Position numbers and translations under genes: made by a program. From NCBI GenBank assembly GCA_030697175.1, contig JAUYQR010000005.1:62001-126000 (forward strand): 64,000 nucleotides of DNA, in the 5' to 3' direction. The stretch is from Paracoccaceae bacterium (lineage in GTDB: Bacteria > Pseudomonadota > Alphaproteobacteria > Rhodobacterales > Rhodobacteraceae). Shown here in pieces: positions 35,403 to 42,990 of this stretch. Below the pieces are notes generated by a model that saw only the letters and a program-made list of their open reading frames with translations, had not been told where the DNA came from and did no database searches. Within the stretch, counting starts at the first letter, position 1; each line of letters opens with the position of its first letter.

Positions 35403-36252
35403 CGTCGGTGCGGGTCTGGTGCGAGAAGACGATCGCCAGCATCACGGCGCCGATCAGGGCGATGACGATGGCCATGGCAAGGGCCTCGGGGCGGGAGGTG
35501 AGGTCTACGTCGGTGAAGCTTTGATAGGCCAGCACGGGCAGCGCCTTTGGGAAACTGGCACCAAGCAGGGCAGGGATTTCGTAGGCGCCGAAGCTGAAGG
35601 CGAAGGTCAGGGCCGAGGCGCCGATGAGGCTGGGCATCAGCAGCGGCAGCAGGATGTGGCGGACCGCCTGACCCCGCGTCGCGCCGTGGCTGCGCGCGAC
35701 GGCTTCGTAATCGGCACCGATGGTCTGCATCCGGGCGAGGAGGATGAGGCCGATGAACGGCACCTCTTTCCAGACGTAGGTGAGGATGATGCCGATGGCA
35801 TAGGGGTCGAACACCAGCGCCGGGAAATCAGCGGGGGTGGTGATCAGGTGGGTGGCATGGGCAAGCCGGGCAAAGCTGCCCGATTGCGAGAAGAGGTAAA
35901 GGATGCCGATCGCGCCGACGATGTGGGGAATGGTGAGGTTCAGTTGGAACAGGAACAACGCAAGCGCCCGGCCGGGGAAGGTCTGACGCAGCAAAAGCGC
36001 AGCGCCGAGTGCGATGAGTGCGGCAATCGCCGTGGAAGCAAGAGCGATCCAGAGCGTGAGGCCGAGTGAGCGCAGGAAGGCGGGGTCTGTCAGCACAGCC
36101 CGGTAGGCGCCAAGCGTCGGATCCGTCAGGCCGATGGCGGGCAGGTAGCCGAAAGAGCGGACCAGCCCAAGGGCGAGGGATGCAAGGAACAGCCCGCCGA
36201 TCACAAGGATCGCCGGTGCTAAAAGGAAAAGGGTCCGGGTCCGGTCTGACAT
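35389..36252 (-). CDS. ABC transporter permease
   Basis: A 287-residue permease with six helices. Its EAA loop is YEAVARSHGATRGQAVRHILLPLLMPS. Start ATG 36252 (MSDRTRTLFLL) is preferred over an upstream ATG-like frame. In E. coli YnjC the two permease halves are fused in one protein; here they are separate genes. It lies 66 bases downstream of the binding-protein gene. Confidence 0.9.
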   Translation of the reverse strand: MSDRTRTLFLLAPAILVIGGLFLASLALGLVRSFGYLPAIGLTDPTLGAYRAVLTDPAFLRSLGLTLWIALASTAIAALIALGAALLLRQTFPGRALALFLFQLNLTIPHIVGAIGILYLFSQSGSFARLAHATHLITTPADFPALVFDPYAIGIILTYVWKEVPFIGLILLARMQTIGADYEAVARSHGATRGQAVRHILLPLLMPSLIGASALTFAFSFGAYEIPALLGASFPKALPVLAYQSFTDVDLTSRPEALAMAIVIALIGAVMLAIVFSHQTRTDDADR

Positions 36253-36318
36253 GCTCGCGGGTCTGGAGGGCGTTGGCAGGAGAGTGCGCGAGGATGACGC
36301 GGGCAGCAAGCCGCGCCG

Positions 36319-37536
36319 TCAGTTGCCGACGTTGGCGCGCCAGCCATCCTCGATTGCGGTGATCCAGTCTGCCTGAAGTTCGGGAAGGGCGGCCTTTGCC
36401 AGGTCGGATGCCTGAACGACCGACGGGTGCGCCTTGATCGCCGCAAAGCCAGCCTGAATATCGGCAGGGGTTCGGGTGATGTCGATGGCGGGTGCGGCAC
36501 CCCAGACCTCGGGCTTGGCCTTTTCCAACTGTTCTTCGGCCGACAGAAGCAGGTTCTGCACGACCAGCGCCGCCGCCTTGTTGGGCGAGTTGAACGGGAT
36601 CAGCGTGTAGTTGGTATTGCCGATGGTGCCGTCGCTCAGCCCGAACGACCGGGTGGTTTCCGGGTAGGTTCCGGCGGTCACGGCAAGGCCGAACTGGGCC
36701 GGCTCGTAGTTGAATGTCAGCGCCACCTCGCTGTTGGCGAAAAGCTCGTTCAACTGGACGATGGTGTTCGGGTAGGTCTGGCCTTCGCGCCAAAGGAATG
36801 GCTCGATCTCGTTCAGGATTGCCCAGGTCTTGGCGGCGGCGGCGTCATACTTGGCCTGATCGAACGGGCCGAGCAGGTTTTCTGCACCGCCTGCGGCGTA
36901 GTAAAAGACGTGGCGTACAAAGACCGAGCCGGTGAAGTCTGGCGGGGCGGGGTAGGTGAAGCGGCCGGGGTTGGCCTTGATCCAGTCGATAAGGGTCGGG
37001 ATCGACGTGGGCGGTGCCGGCAGGGCTGCGCTATCATGGGCAAAGGCGAATTGCGCGGTGTTCCACGGCACTTCGCAGCCATCGACCGGTACGCCGAAAT
37101 CATTTGCGATGGCCGGGTTTTCCCAATCGACCAGGGCGTTGTTTGGCATGAGGTCGGTATAGCCGCAAAACGCGAGGTCGCCCTGACGCATCGACCGGAA
37201 GTTTTCGCCATTGATCCAGATCAGGTCGACGCTGCCCGCATCGGTCACGCCTGCAGCCTTTTCCGACAGCACGAGGTTCACCACCTCGGCCGCATCGGTC
37301 ACGCCAACCCGGTTCAGGGTGATGCCATAATCTCGCGCAAGGACGCCGCCGACATGGTCGGAGACATACCGGTTGATGACATCCGAGCCGCCCCACATGA
37401 ACCAGTTCACCGTGCCGCCCCTGGCTTCTGCCACGATCTGATCCCAGGTCATCGCCTTCAGCGCCTCGCCATCTGCGGTGTCGGCATTGGCGGTGGAGGC
37501 AAGAAGCAGGGTGGCAAGGGCGAGGCTGCGGAGCAT
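36319..37536 (-). CDS. ABC transporter substrate-binding protein (YnjB-like)
   Basis: A 405-residue periplasmic binding protein with a signal peptide (MLRSLALATLLLASTANA). The mature protein begins with a region (DQIVAEARGGTVNWFMWGGSD) typical of the YnjB/thiamine-spermidine-like class I binding proteins. Later family-like blocks are LIWINGENFRSMRQGDL and TLIPFNSPNKAAALVVQNLLLS. The first gene of the importer operon. The natural ligand of YnjB-type systems is not firmly known, so substrate is left open. Confidence 0.88.
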   Translation of the reverse strand: MLRSLALATLLLASTANADTADGEALKAMTWDQIVAEARGGTVNWFMWGGSDVINRYVSDHVGGVLARDYGITLNRVGVTDAAEVVNLVLSEKAAGVTDAGSVDLIWINGENFRSMRQGDLAFCGYTDLMPNNALVDWENPAIANDFGVPVDGCEVPWNTAQFAFAHDSAALPAPPTSIPTLIDWIKANPGRFTYPAPPDFTGSVFVRHVFYYAAGGAENLLGPFDQAKYDAAAAKTWAILNEIEPFLWREGQTYPNTIVQLNELFANSEVALTFNYEPAQFGLAVTAGTYPETTRSFGLSDGTIGNTNYTLIPFNSPNKAAALVVQNLLLSAEEQLEKAKPEVWGAAPAIDITRTPADIQAGFAAIKAHPSVVQASDLAKAALPELQADWITAIEDGWRANVGN

Positions 37537-37631
37537 GGCGGTTCCTGTTGCGGAAGGTTCGCGCACATCAAACCGAACCTCGGCTGAAACGCCAGTCACA
37601 CTGGCGTTGGCGGTTTGAAACATGAGGGAAG

Positions 37632-37706
37632 TGGCAGCCCGTAGGGGAGTCGAACCCCTCTTACCTGGTTGAAAACCAGGTGTCCTAACCGATAGACGAA
37701 CGGGCC
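37632..37706 (-). tRNA. tRNA-Glu (UUC), copy 1
   Basis: Read on the minus strand it folds into a full cloverleaf. The 7-bp acceptor stem begins GGCCCGT, with a G-U first pair. The anticodon stem CCTGG/CCAGG encloses loop TTTTCAA (anticodon TTC), and the T-arm has GGTTCGACTCC. CCA is encoded at the 3' end. Identical, with flanks (79 bases), to the copy at 42834-42908. Confidence 0.97.
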
Positions 37707-37762
37707 ACTGCGGCGCTTGGTAAGCGAGGCTGCGGTTTGGCGCAAGAGGGTTTTATCGGGCC

Positions 37763-38566
37763 TCAGCCGTCGATCCGGGCGCCCATCAGCGCGATGGCCT
37801 GCTGATAGACCTTGGCGGCGTTCCATTCCTTGATCACGGCAAAGTTCGGCTCGCCTTCCTGATAGCCCTTGCCCGGCTTCCAGCCTTTCTGGCGCAGGAA
37901 ATTCGCCGTCGAAGCCAGCGCGTCGGTGACGTTGTTGAGGTCGACCACAGCGTCGCCATTGCCATCCACGCCGTAGGTCAGGGCGTTGCCGGGCAGGAAC
38001 TGGGTGTGGCCAAGTTCGCCGTGCCTTGCGCCGATGGATTTGGCGCTGATCGACCCGCGATCGACGAGTTTCAACGCGGCGACGAGGTGGGGAGTGAAAA
38101 AGTCGGTGCGACGGCAATCGTAGGCCAGGGTGGCGATGGCCGAGACGACATTGGTATCGCCCATGAAGCCGCCAAAGGCGGTTTCCATGCCGTGAATGGC
38201 GATGATGACGCCCGCCGGCACGCCGTACTGCGCCTCGAGGCTGGCATAGAAGTCAGGGTTCTTCTTCTTGCGCGAGCGGCCCTGTGCAACGATGGTGTCG
38301 GCACCGCGCACCTGAAGGAATTTGTCGAGGCTGAATTTGAAGCTTTTCTGGTTGCGGTCAGCCGAGATGGTGGCCTTGGAGTAGGAGGTTCCCATCAGGG
38401 CCGCGATGCCCCGGTCGCCCACCCCGGCGGCGGCAGCCTCGGCGGCCATCGCGGGCTTCCAGTCTTCGTAACGACCGCCGGTGTCGCTGCACGGGGCAGC
38501 ATTGGCAGCGGTGGCGCCAAGCGCGAGCGACGTGGCAAGGGAAAGCACAAGCGAGAACCGACGCAC
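37763..38566 (-). CDS. Lytic murein transglycosylase (MltB/Slt family)
   Basis: A 267-residue periplasmic enzyme that cleaves peptidoglycan to give 1,6-anhydromuropeptides. Its N-terminal signal peptide is RRFSLVLSLATSLALGATAANA. The catalytic glutamate lies in AIHGMETAFGGFMGDTNVVSA, followed by GELGHTQFLPGNALTYGVDGNGDAVVDL, a typical MltB-family block. No C-terminal peptidoglycan-binding domain and no lipobox. GTG at 38566 with AAGGTGAT upstream is preferred over an ATG further out. It lies just behind tRNA-Glu copy 1. Confidence 0.9.
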   Translation of the reverse strand: MRRFSLVLSLATSLALGATAANAAPCSDTGGRYEDWKPAMAAEAAAAGVGDRGIAALMGTSYSKATISADRNQKSFKFSLDKFLQVRGADTIVAQGRSRKKKNPDFYASLEAQYGVPAGVIIAIHGMETAFGGFMGDTNVVSAIATLAYDCRRTDFFTPHLVAALKLVDRGSISAKSIGARHGELGHTQFLPGNALTYGVDGNGDAVVDLNNVTDALASTANFLRQKGWKPGKGYQEGEPNFAVIKEWNAAKVYQQAIALMGARIDG

Positions 38567-38719
38567 AGGATCACCTTTTGATTGAACGCGATGTGAGTGT
38601 ATTGCCCGACCAGCGATAATCAAGCCAGTGTCTTGTGCTGTTCCAAGGCGCGGACCTCAAGCAGGGTTTCGTCGGCCGCAAAGTTTGTTATGCCGATGGG
38701 GCAAATCAACGGAGAGAGC

Positions 38720-39715
38720 ATGATGTCGTTCAGGGCGCTGGTGGTGGAAAAGGATGCCGAGGGCAAGACCCATGCGGCGGTGCAAATGCTGGACGATGCC
38801 GCGCTGCCGGACGGCGAGGTGACAGTCGCGGTCGAATATTCCACGGTCAACTACAAGGACGGGCTTTGCATCGGGTCCGGGGGCGGGCTGGTGCGCACCT
38901 ATCCGCATGTGCCGGGCATCGATTTTGCCGGGGTGGTCGAAGCGTCGGACGATGCCCGCTATCGCCCCGGCGACCGGGTGGTGCTGACCGGCTGGCGTGT
39001 GGGCGAGGCGCATTGGGGTGGGTACGCCCAGAAGGCGCGGGTCAAGGCGGATTGGCTGGTGCCGCTGCCCGCAGGGCTGACCACGCGGGCTGCGATGGCG
39101 GTCGGCACAGCGGGGTTCACGGCGATGCTGGCCGTGATGGCGCTGGAGGCGCACGGGTTGCAGCCGGGTCAGGGGCCGGTCCTGGTGACGGGGGCGGCAG
39201 GCGGTGTCGGGTCGGTGGCCGTTGCGCTGTTGGCGCGGGCGGGTTACGAGGTGGCCGGGGTCACCGGGCGGCCCGAGACGGAGGACTATCTGCGCGCACT
39301 TGGTGCGGCACGGATCGTGCCGAGGGCAGAGCTTGCCGAAACCGTGAAGCGCCCGCTGGAGCCGGAAACCTGGGCCGGCTGCATTGACGCGGTCGGGGGT
39401 GCGATGCTGGCGCGCGTCCTGGGTCAGATGAAGCATGGCGCATCGGTTGCGGCGGTCGGGCTGGCTGGCGGCGCGGCGCTGCCAGCGACGGTTATTCCGT
39501 TCCTGCTGCGAGGAGTGAACCTTCTGGGCATCGACAGCGTCACGCAACCCTACGCGACGCGCGTGACGGCCTGGAACCGGATAGCCCGCGAAATGCCGAT
39601 GGATTTGCTGGAAGGGATGATTTCAACCGCGACGCTGGCTGACCTGCCGCGCCTTGGCACCGCAATCCTTGCCGGACAGGTGCGCGGACGGGTGGTGGTG
39701 GACGTCAACGCCTGA
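38720..39715 (+). CDS. acuI: Acrylyl-CoA reductase-like oxidoreductase (AcuI/YhdH family)
   Basis: A 331-residue zinc-independent MDR enzyme of the YhdH/AcuI group. It carries EYSTVNYKDGLCI (family signature), HVPGIDFAGVVEAS, an NADPH-binding GAAGGVGSVAVALLARAGYEVAGVTGR block and the C-terminal LLRGVNLLGIDSV. AcuI reduces acrylyl-CoA to propionyl-CoA with NADPH, detoxifying a reactive intermediate of DMSP and 3-hydroxypropionate metabolism. That would feed the pcc/mcm pathway in this window. GGAGAG precedes the start; the second ATG at 38723 is possible. Confidence 0.88.
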   Translation: MMSFRALVVEKDAEGKTHAAVQMLDDAALPDGEVTVAVEYSTVNYKDGLCIGSGGGLVRTYPHVPGIDFAGVVEASDDARYRPGDRVVLTGWRVGEAHWGGYAQKARVKADWLVPLPAGLTTRAAMAVGTAGFTAMLAVMALEAHGLQPGQGPVLVTGAAGGVGSVAVALLARAGYEVAGVTGRPETEDYLRALGAARIVPRAELAETVKRPLEPETWAGCIDAVGGAMLARVLGQMKHGASVAAVGLAGGAALPATVIPFLLRGVNLLGIDSVTQPYATRVTAWNRIAREMPMDLLEGMISTATLADLPRLGTAILAGQVRGRVVVDVNA

Positions 39716-39767
39716 GGGGAAAAAGGGGCAATGGTCGTGGTCCTGGGCTAACCGGCTTCGCCGAAGA

Positions 39768-39885
39768 TTCCCTGCTATCAGGGAAATGCCGGAAGCAGCG
39801 GTGATTCTCGCCGATCTGAGGCGAAAAGCCCTACGTATTACAATGAGTTGATGCTAAATTCCCTGTCGCGCGGAACAGGGAATTT
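39768..39885. repeat. Two TTCCCTG/CAGGGAA inverted repeats at the left edge of the island
   Basis: A 7-bp palindrome (TTCCCTG, CTAT loop region, CAGGGAA) occupies about 39768-39785. A perfect 11-bp one (AAATTCCCTGT, 8-base loop, ACAGGGAATTT) occupies 39856-39885. They share the same core. The DNA around them is AT-richer than the neighbours and no gene is seen from 39716 to 39997. They look like remains of a mobile-element end, but I cannot name it. Confidence 0.6.
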
Positions 39886-39997
39886 CGGTTCCGAAACAAG
39901 GACCGTTTCGCCCCAAGCAGCGAAAGCCGGGAAGAGCGCCTGGCGGCGTCTGTTCAGCCTGGTCCAGAGCTTGGATCTTCTAGATGAGGGTAAGCAT

Positions 39998-41539
39998 TTG
40001 CAGACCGGTCAGTCACAACCGCTGAACATCGCAGAGATCAGGGTTGGTCCGGGCCGCGTGGGTTTGGCCGCCTGTCCCGGCAAGACCGAAGGCGGGGTGA
40101 TCGGAGACCCGCGGCGCCGCGACCTCGGCACGGATATTTCCACGATCAGACAGTGGGGTGCCGACGCGGTCGTATCTCTGGTGGAAGAACGCGAGATGGA
40201 GGCGCTTGGCGTGCCACATCTTGGTTCGGAGGTGAGCCGGGCCGGCATGATCTGGCACCACCTTCCGATTGCGGATTTTGCGGCACCCGACATCGGCACC
40301 GTGAAGGCCTGGGCCGCGCTTTCTCCGGTCCTGCACCAGACCCTCGATCGGGGTGGGCGGGTGCTTTTCCATTGCAGGGGAGGCCGCGGCCGTTCAGGGA
40401 TGATCGCCGCGCTTTTGTTGATCGAGCGCGGTGAGCCGTGGTCAGTGGCGATTAGATGGGTCCGTGAGATCCGCCCCGGCGCGATAGAGACAGCGGTGCA
40501 AGAGAAGTTCCTCGAAGGGCAAGCGGGGCCGGGGGATCGGCGAACGGAACTGACCCGCGCCAGCCTCTTTGGCGGGGCGATCGGAGATGCGCTTGGTGCC
40601 GAGATCGAGTTCTGGCCGCTTGCCGAGATTCTCGATCGCTTTCCGGGCGGTGTCGACGACCTGCTGGCCCACCAGGGTCGGGTTGGTGCAATTACGGACG
40701 ACACGCAGATGACGCTTTTCACGGCCGAAGGTCTTCTCCGTGCGCTGAACCGGGCCTTCGAAAAAGGCATCTGCTATCCGCCGGGCATCGTCCATCATGC
40801 CCTTTTGCGCTGGTTTGCGACGCAGGGTGGAGCGCCAAGAATGCAGATCGACGGAACAGGGCTGGTCGCCGACCGGCGTCTTCATCTGCGCCGTGCGCCT
40901 GGAAACACCTGCATGTCCTCACTCGCTGCGGCAGAACACTTCGGTGAAGTGGCGCGAAACAGGTCCAAAGGATGCGGGACCATCATGCGCGTCGCCCCGA
41001 TTGCGCTGATGGCCGGTTACCGCGGCGATCGCAGAGAACTTGCCGTCCAGACCTCTGCCCTGACGCATGGCCATCCAACCGGACAGGAAGCCGCGGCCGC
41101 ATGGGCAATGATCCTGAGTGATGTTCTGGAGGGGTGGGGGCTTCGGGATGCTGCAAACGCCGCTCCAGGTAAATTCGGCGGCGAAACGGCCACGTCCATC
41201 AGGGCCGCCCTGTCCGCTCCTGGTGACGGGACGCCGCAAACGATCGAAGCCTTGGGAGGCGGTTGGGTCGCGGAGGAAGCGCTCTCGATCGCGCTTTACG
41301 CGGCGTTGAATTCGGGATCGTTCGAGGAAGGCCTGAGGATCGCCGTCACGCATTCGGGTGACAGCGACAGTACCGGCGCCATTGCCGGGAACCTTCTGGG
41401 TCTTCTCTACCCGAACGAGGTGATGAGGCATCCTTGGCGGCGCGAGATCGAATGCGCCGATCTGATCTGCCGCCTTGCGCGGGATCTTGCAGATGAGGGC
41501 ACCGATGTAGTCGACAGCGAGCGGTATCCAGGCTGGTGA
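39998..41539 (+). CDS. Dual-specificity phosphatase - ADP-ribosylglycohydrolase fusion
   Basis: A two-domain protein of about 513 residues. The N-half (to about 175) resembles CDKN3-like tyrosine/dual-specificity phosphatases: start motif IAEIRVGPGRVGL, a WHHLPIADFAAPD acid-loop region near 86-98 and the CX5R P-loop HCRGGRGRSG (C126, R132). The C-half (about 190-513) is an ADP-ribosylglycohydrolase with all usual metal-binding motifs: GAIGDALGAE (193-202), TDDTQM (233-238), KGCGTIMRV near 324-332 and HSGDSDSTGAIAGN (452 on). TTG at 39998 follows GAGGG by seven bases; ATG at 39851 lies inside a palindrome. It probably removes ADP-ribose and phosphate from unknown targets. It lies in an island with a recombinase remnant. 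Confidence 0.82.
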   Translation: MQTGQSQPLNIAEIRVGPGRVGLAACPGKTEGGVIGDPRRRDLGTDISTIRQWGADAVVSLVEEREMEALGVPHLGSEVSRAGMIWHHLPIADFAAPDIGTVKAWAALSPVLHQTLDRGGRVLFHCRGGRGRSGMIAALLLIERGEPWSVAIRWVREIRPGAIETAVQEKFLEGQAGPGDRRTELTRASLFGGAIGDALGAEIEFWPLAEILDRFPGGVDDLLAHQGRVGAITDDTQMTLFTAEGLLRALNRAFEKGICYPPGIVHHALLRWFATQGGAPRMQIDGTGLVADRRLHLRRAPGNTCMSSLAAAEHFGEVARNRSKGCGTIMRVAPIALMAGYRGDRRELAVQTSALTHGHPTGQEAAAAWAMILSDVLEGWGLRDAANAAPGKFGGETATSIRAALSAPGDGTPQTIEALGGGWVAEEALSIALYAALNSGSFEEGLRIAVTHSGDSDSTGAIAGNLLGLLYPNEVMRHPWRREIECADLICRLARDLADEGTDVVDSERYPGW

Positions 41540-41869
41540 CCGTCGGACGACGCATTCGTTCTGACAAATCTCCCCCATTCCCAATCTTTTTCGCTGCCCG
41601 TCCACAGAACTGGCTGCAGTTTGGGGGCCACAATGTAAGGCCGCAACTTGCGGTCATCGCCGATCTAGACCACGCCAACATTTGTCCTGATGAAGGCGTT
41701 CGCCGGTCGGCTTCTTCCAGGATTCGGTAGGCCACAGGAAGACCATCGTGCGGCGTAAAGGGCAGGGAGAGCCAGCCCAACGCACATCATTCAGGGCGGC
41801 CACTAAGCGCAGTAACCTCTTGTAAAGCCAGGTCTTTCGTTAGTTAACCAAGGGTGGAAACATCGTTGA
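41540..41869. other. 330-base gap inside the island
   Basis: No convincing gene is seen. A minus-strand stretch near 41650-41780 can be read as a peptide containing FTPHDGLPVAYRILEEADRR, which may be a fragment of a lost gene, but I cannot place it. Base composition is AT-richer than the surrounding core genes. Confidence 0.4.
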
Positions 41870-42684
41870 CACCATATGATGTGTCATGTTGTAGCGCCGA
41901 TGACATTGCCCCTCGCGGGCAAGCTCCATGAGGTCTCTGGCGAGAGCCTGACGCCGGTTCATACGCGAAAGGCCGGGCGGCGCTATGAGTGCTATATCTC
42001 GCAATCCCTCTAGGCCGCTGCCGCGCCGGAGAAAAAGGCAGCGGATGGAGATTGCCGGCCCGGGCACACGAAGTCAGGATCATTGCTGCCGTCCGCAAGC
42101 ACCTTCGTACGGCAACCCTGAGGGGACTGGCGATTGACGCAGACCCTCGGAGGGTCTCGGACATCCTCGCCAGCATCGATCACAGCGACGCGGACTTGCT
42201 GGGTGTGATCAACCGGGTTGCCATTGGACGCGGGACACTCGAGGTCACCCTTGATCCCGTCCGCCTCGCGACGGCAATAAGCACTCCTGCAAAGCATATT
42301 GACCCGGACCATCTGACCTTCCGGGCCGCATTCACCTTGCGCAGGCGCGGTGTGGAAACAAGGCTCATGTTCGAAGGCGATGCGATCCCGCGAGACGAAA
42401 CGCTGTCGCGCAACATCGCAAAGGGGCATGCGTTCCTTGACCTGATCACGTCGGGTCGCAGCGTTCAGCAGATTGCCGGAGAGCGTAAGATGTCAGTCCG
42501 GCACGTGCAGCAGACCGTGGAGTTCGCTTTTCTTTCTCCAGAGATGATGCTCCAGATCACCGTGGGCGGCCAGCCGGTTTCCCTGTCCACCGCCTGGTGC
42601 CTCAGACATCAGATCCCGGTGGACTGGACGGAGCAAGCGATGCTGTTCACCGCCGCCGGATCGGCACCTTTTCCAAACTCGTAA
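41870..42684 (+). pseudogene. Serine recombinase 3' remnant, frameshifted
   Basis: This is the C-terminal half of a large serine recombinase of the alphaproteobacterial type, broken by a frame change. In one frame, from 41870 to a TAG at 42011, there is a zinc-ribbon-like segment (LPLAGKLHEVSG, then AGRRYECYISQSL). The continuation lies in another frame from about 42043 (GWRLPARAHEV) to the TAA-type stop at 42684. Recognisable tail blocks are DETLSRNIAKGHAFLDLI, VRHVQQTVEFAFLSPEMML and the WCLRHQIPVDW motif. The catalytic serine N-terminal domain is absent from the window. It is a dead mobility gene next to the 3' end of tRNA-Glu copy 2. Confidence 0.8.
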
Positions 42685-42833
42685 TATGAACTCTGCCAAC
42701 AGAGACGCGCGTGGATATTGCCCCGTGTTGGCTGTGCGCTTTTGGTCTCATCTTGCAAGATCTTGCCACAAGGCACTGCAATTCCGCAGCAATGCCGAGG
42801 TCATGTGCAAGGTCTCAATTAGGGTGGGGTGAG

Positions 42834-42908
42834 TGGCAGCCCGTAGGGGAGTCGAACCCCTCTTACCTGGTTGAAAACCAGGTGTCCTAACCGATAGACG
42901 AACGGGCC
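42834..42908 (-). tRNA. tRNA-Glu (UUC), copy 2
   Basis: Identical to copy 1 at 37632-37706 over 79 bases, including a few flanking bases on each side; the surrounding DNA then diverges. Anticodon TTC, encoded CCA. Its 3' end faces the recombinase remnant and the island. Confidence 0.97.
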
Positions 42909-42990
42909 ACACTTTCGGTGCGGCGGTGTCTAAAGCGGGTGCGAGGCTTCTGCAAGCAGAAAAATGCCGTTCTTTTGATCGAGGCTGCGG

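Noticed and set aside
41346-41780. A 144-residue minus-strand frame across the end of the fusion gene
   Set aside because: Its second half is antisense to the ADP-ribosylglycohydrolase coding sequence. The first half is too short and has no recognised family.
37632-42908. The whole 5.2-kb tRNA-to-tRNA segment as one integrated element
   Set aside because: Integration into a tRNA usually duplicates only its 3' end, but both copies are full length. The transglycosylase and acuI genes look like normal core genes. Only about 39.75-42.7 kb looks foreign.
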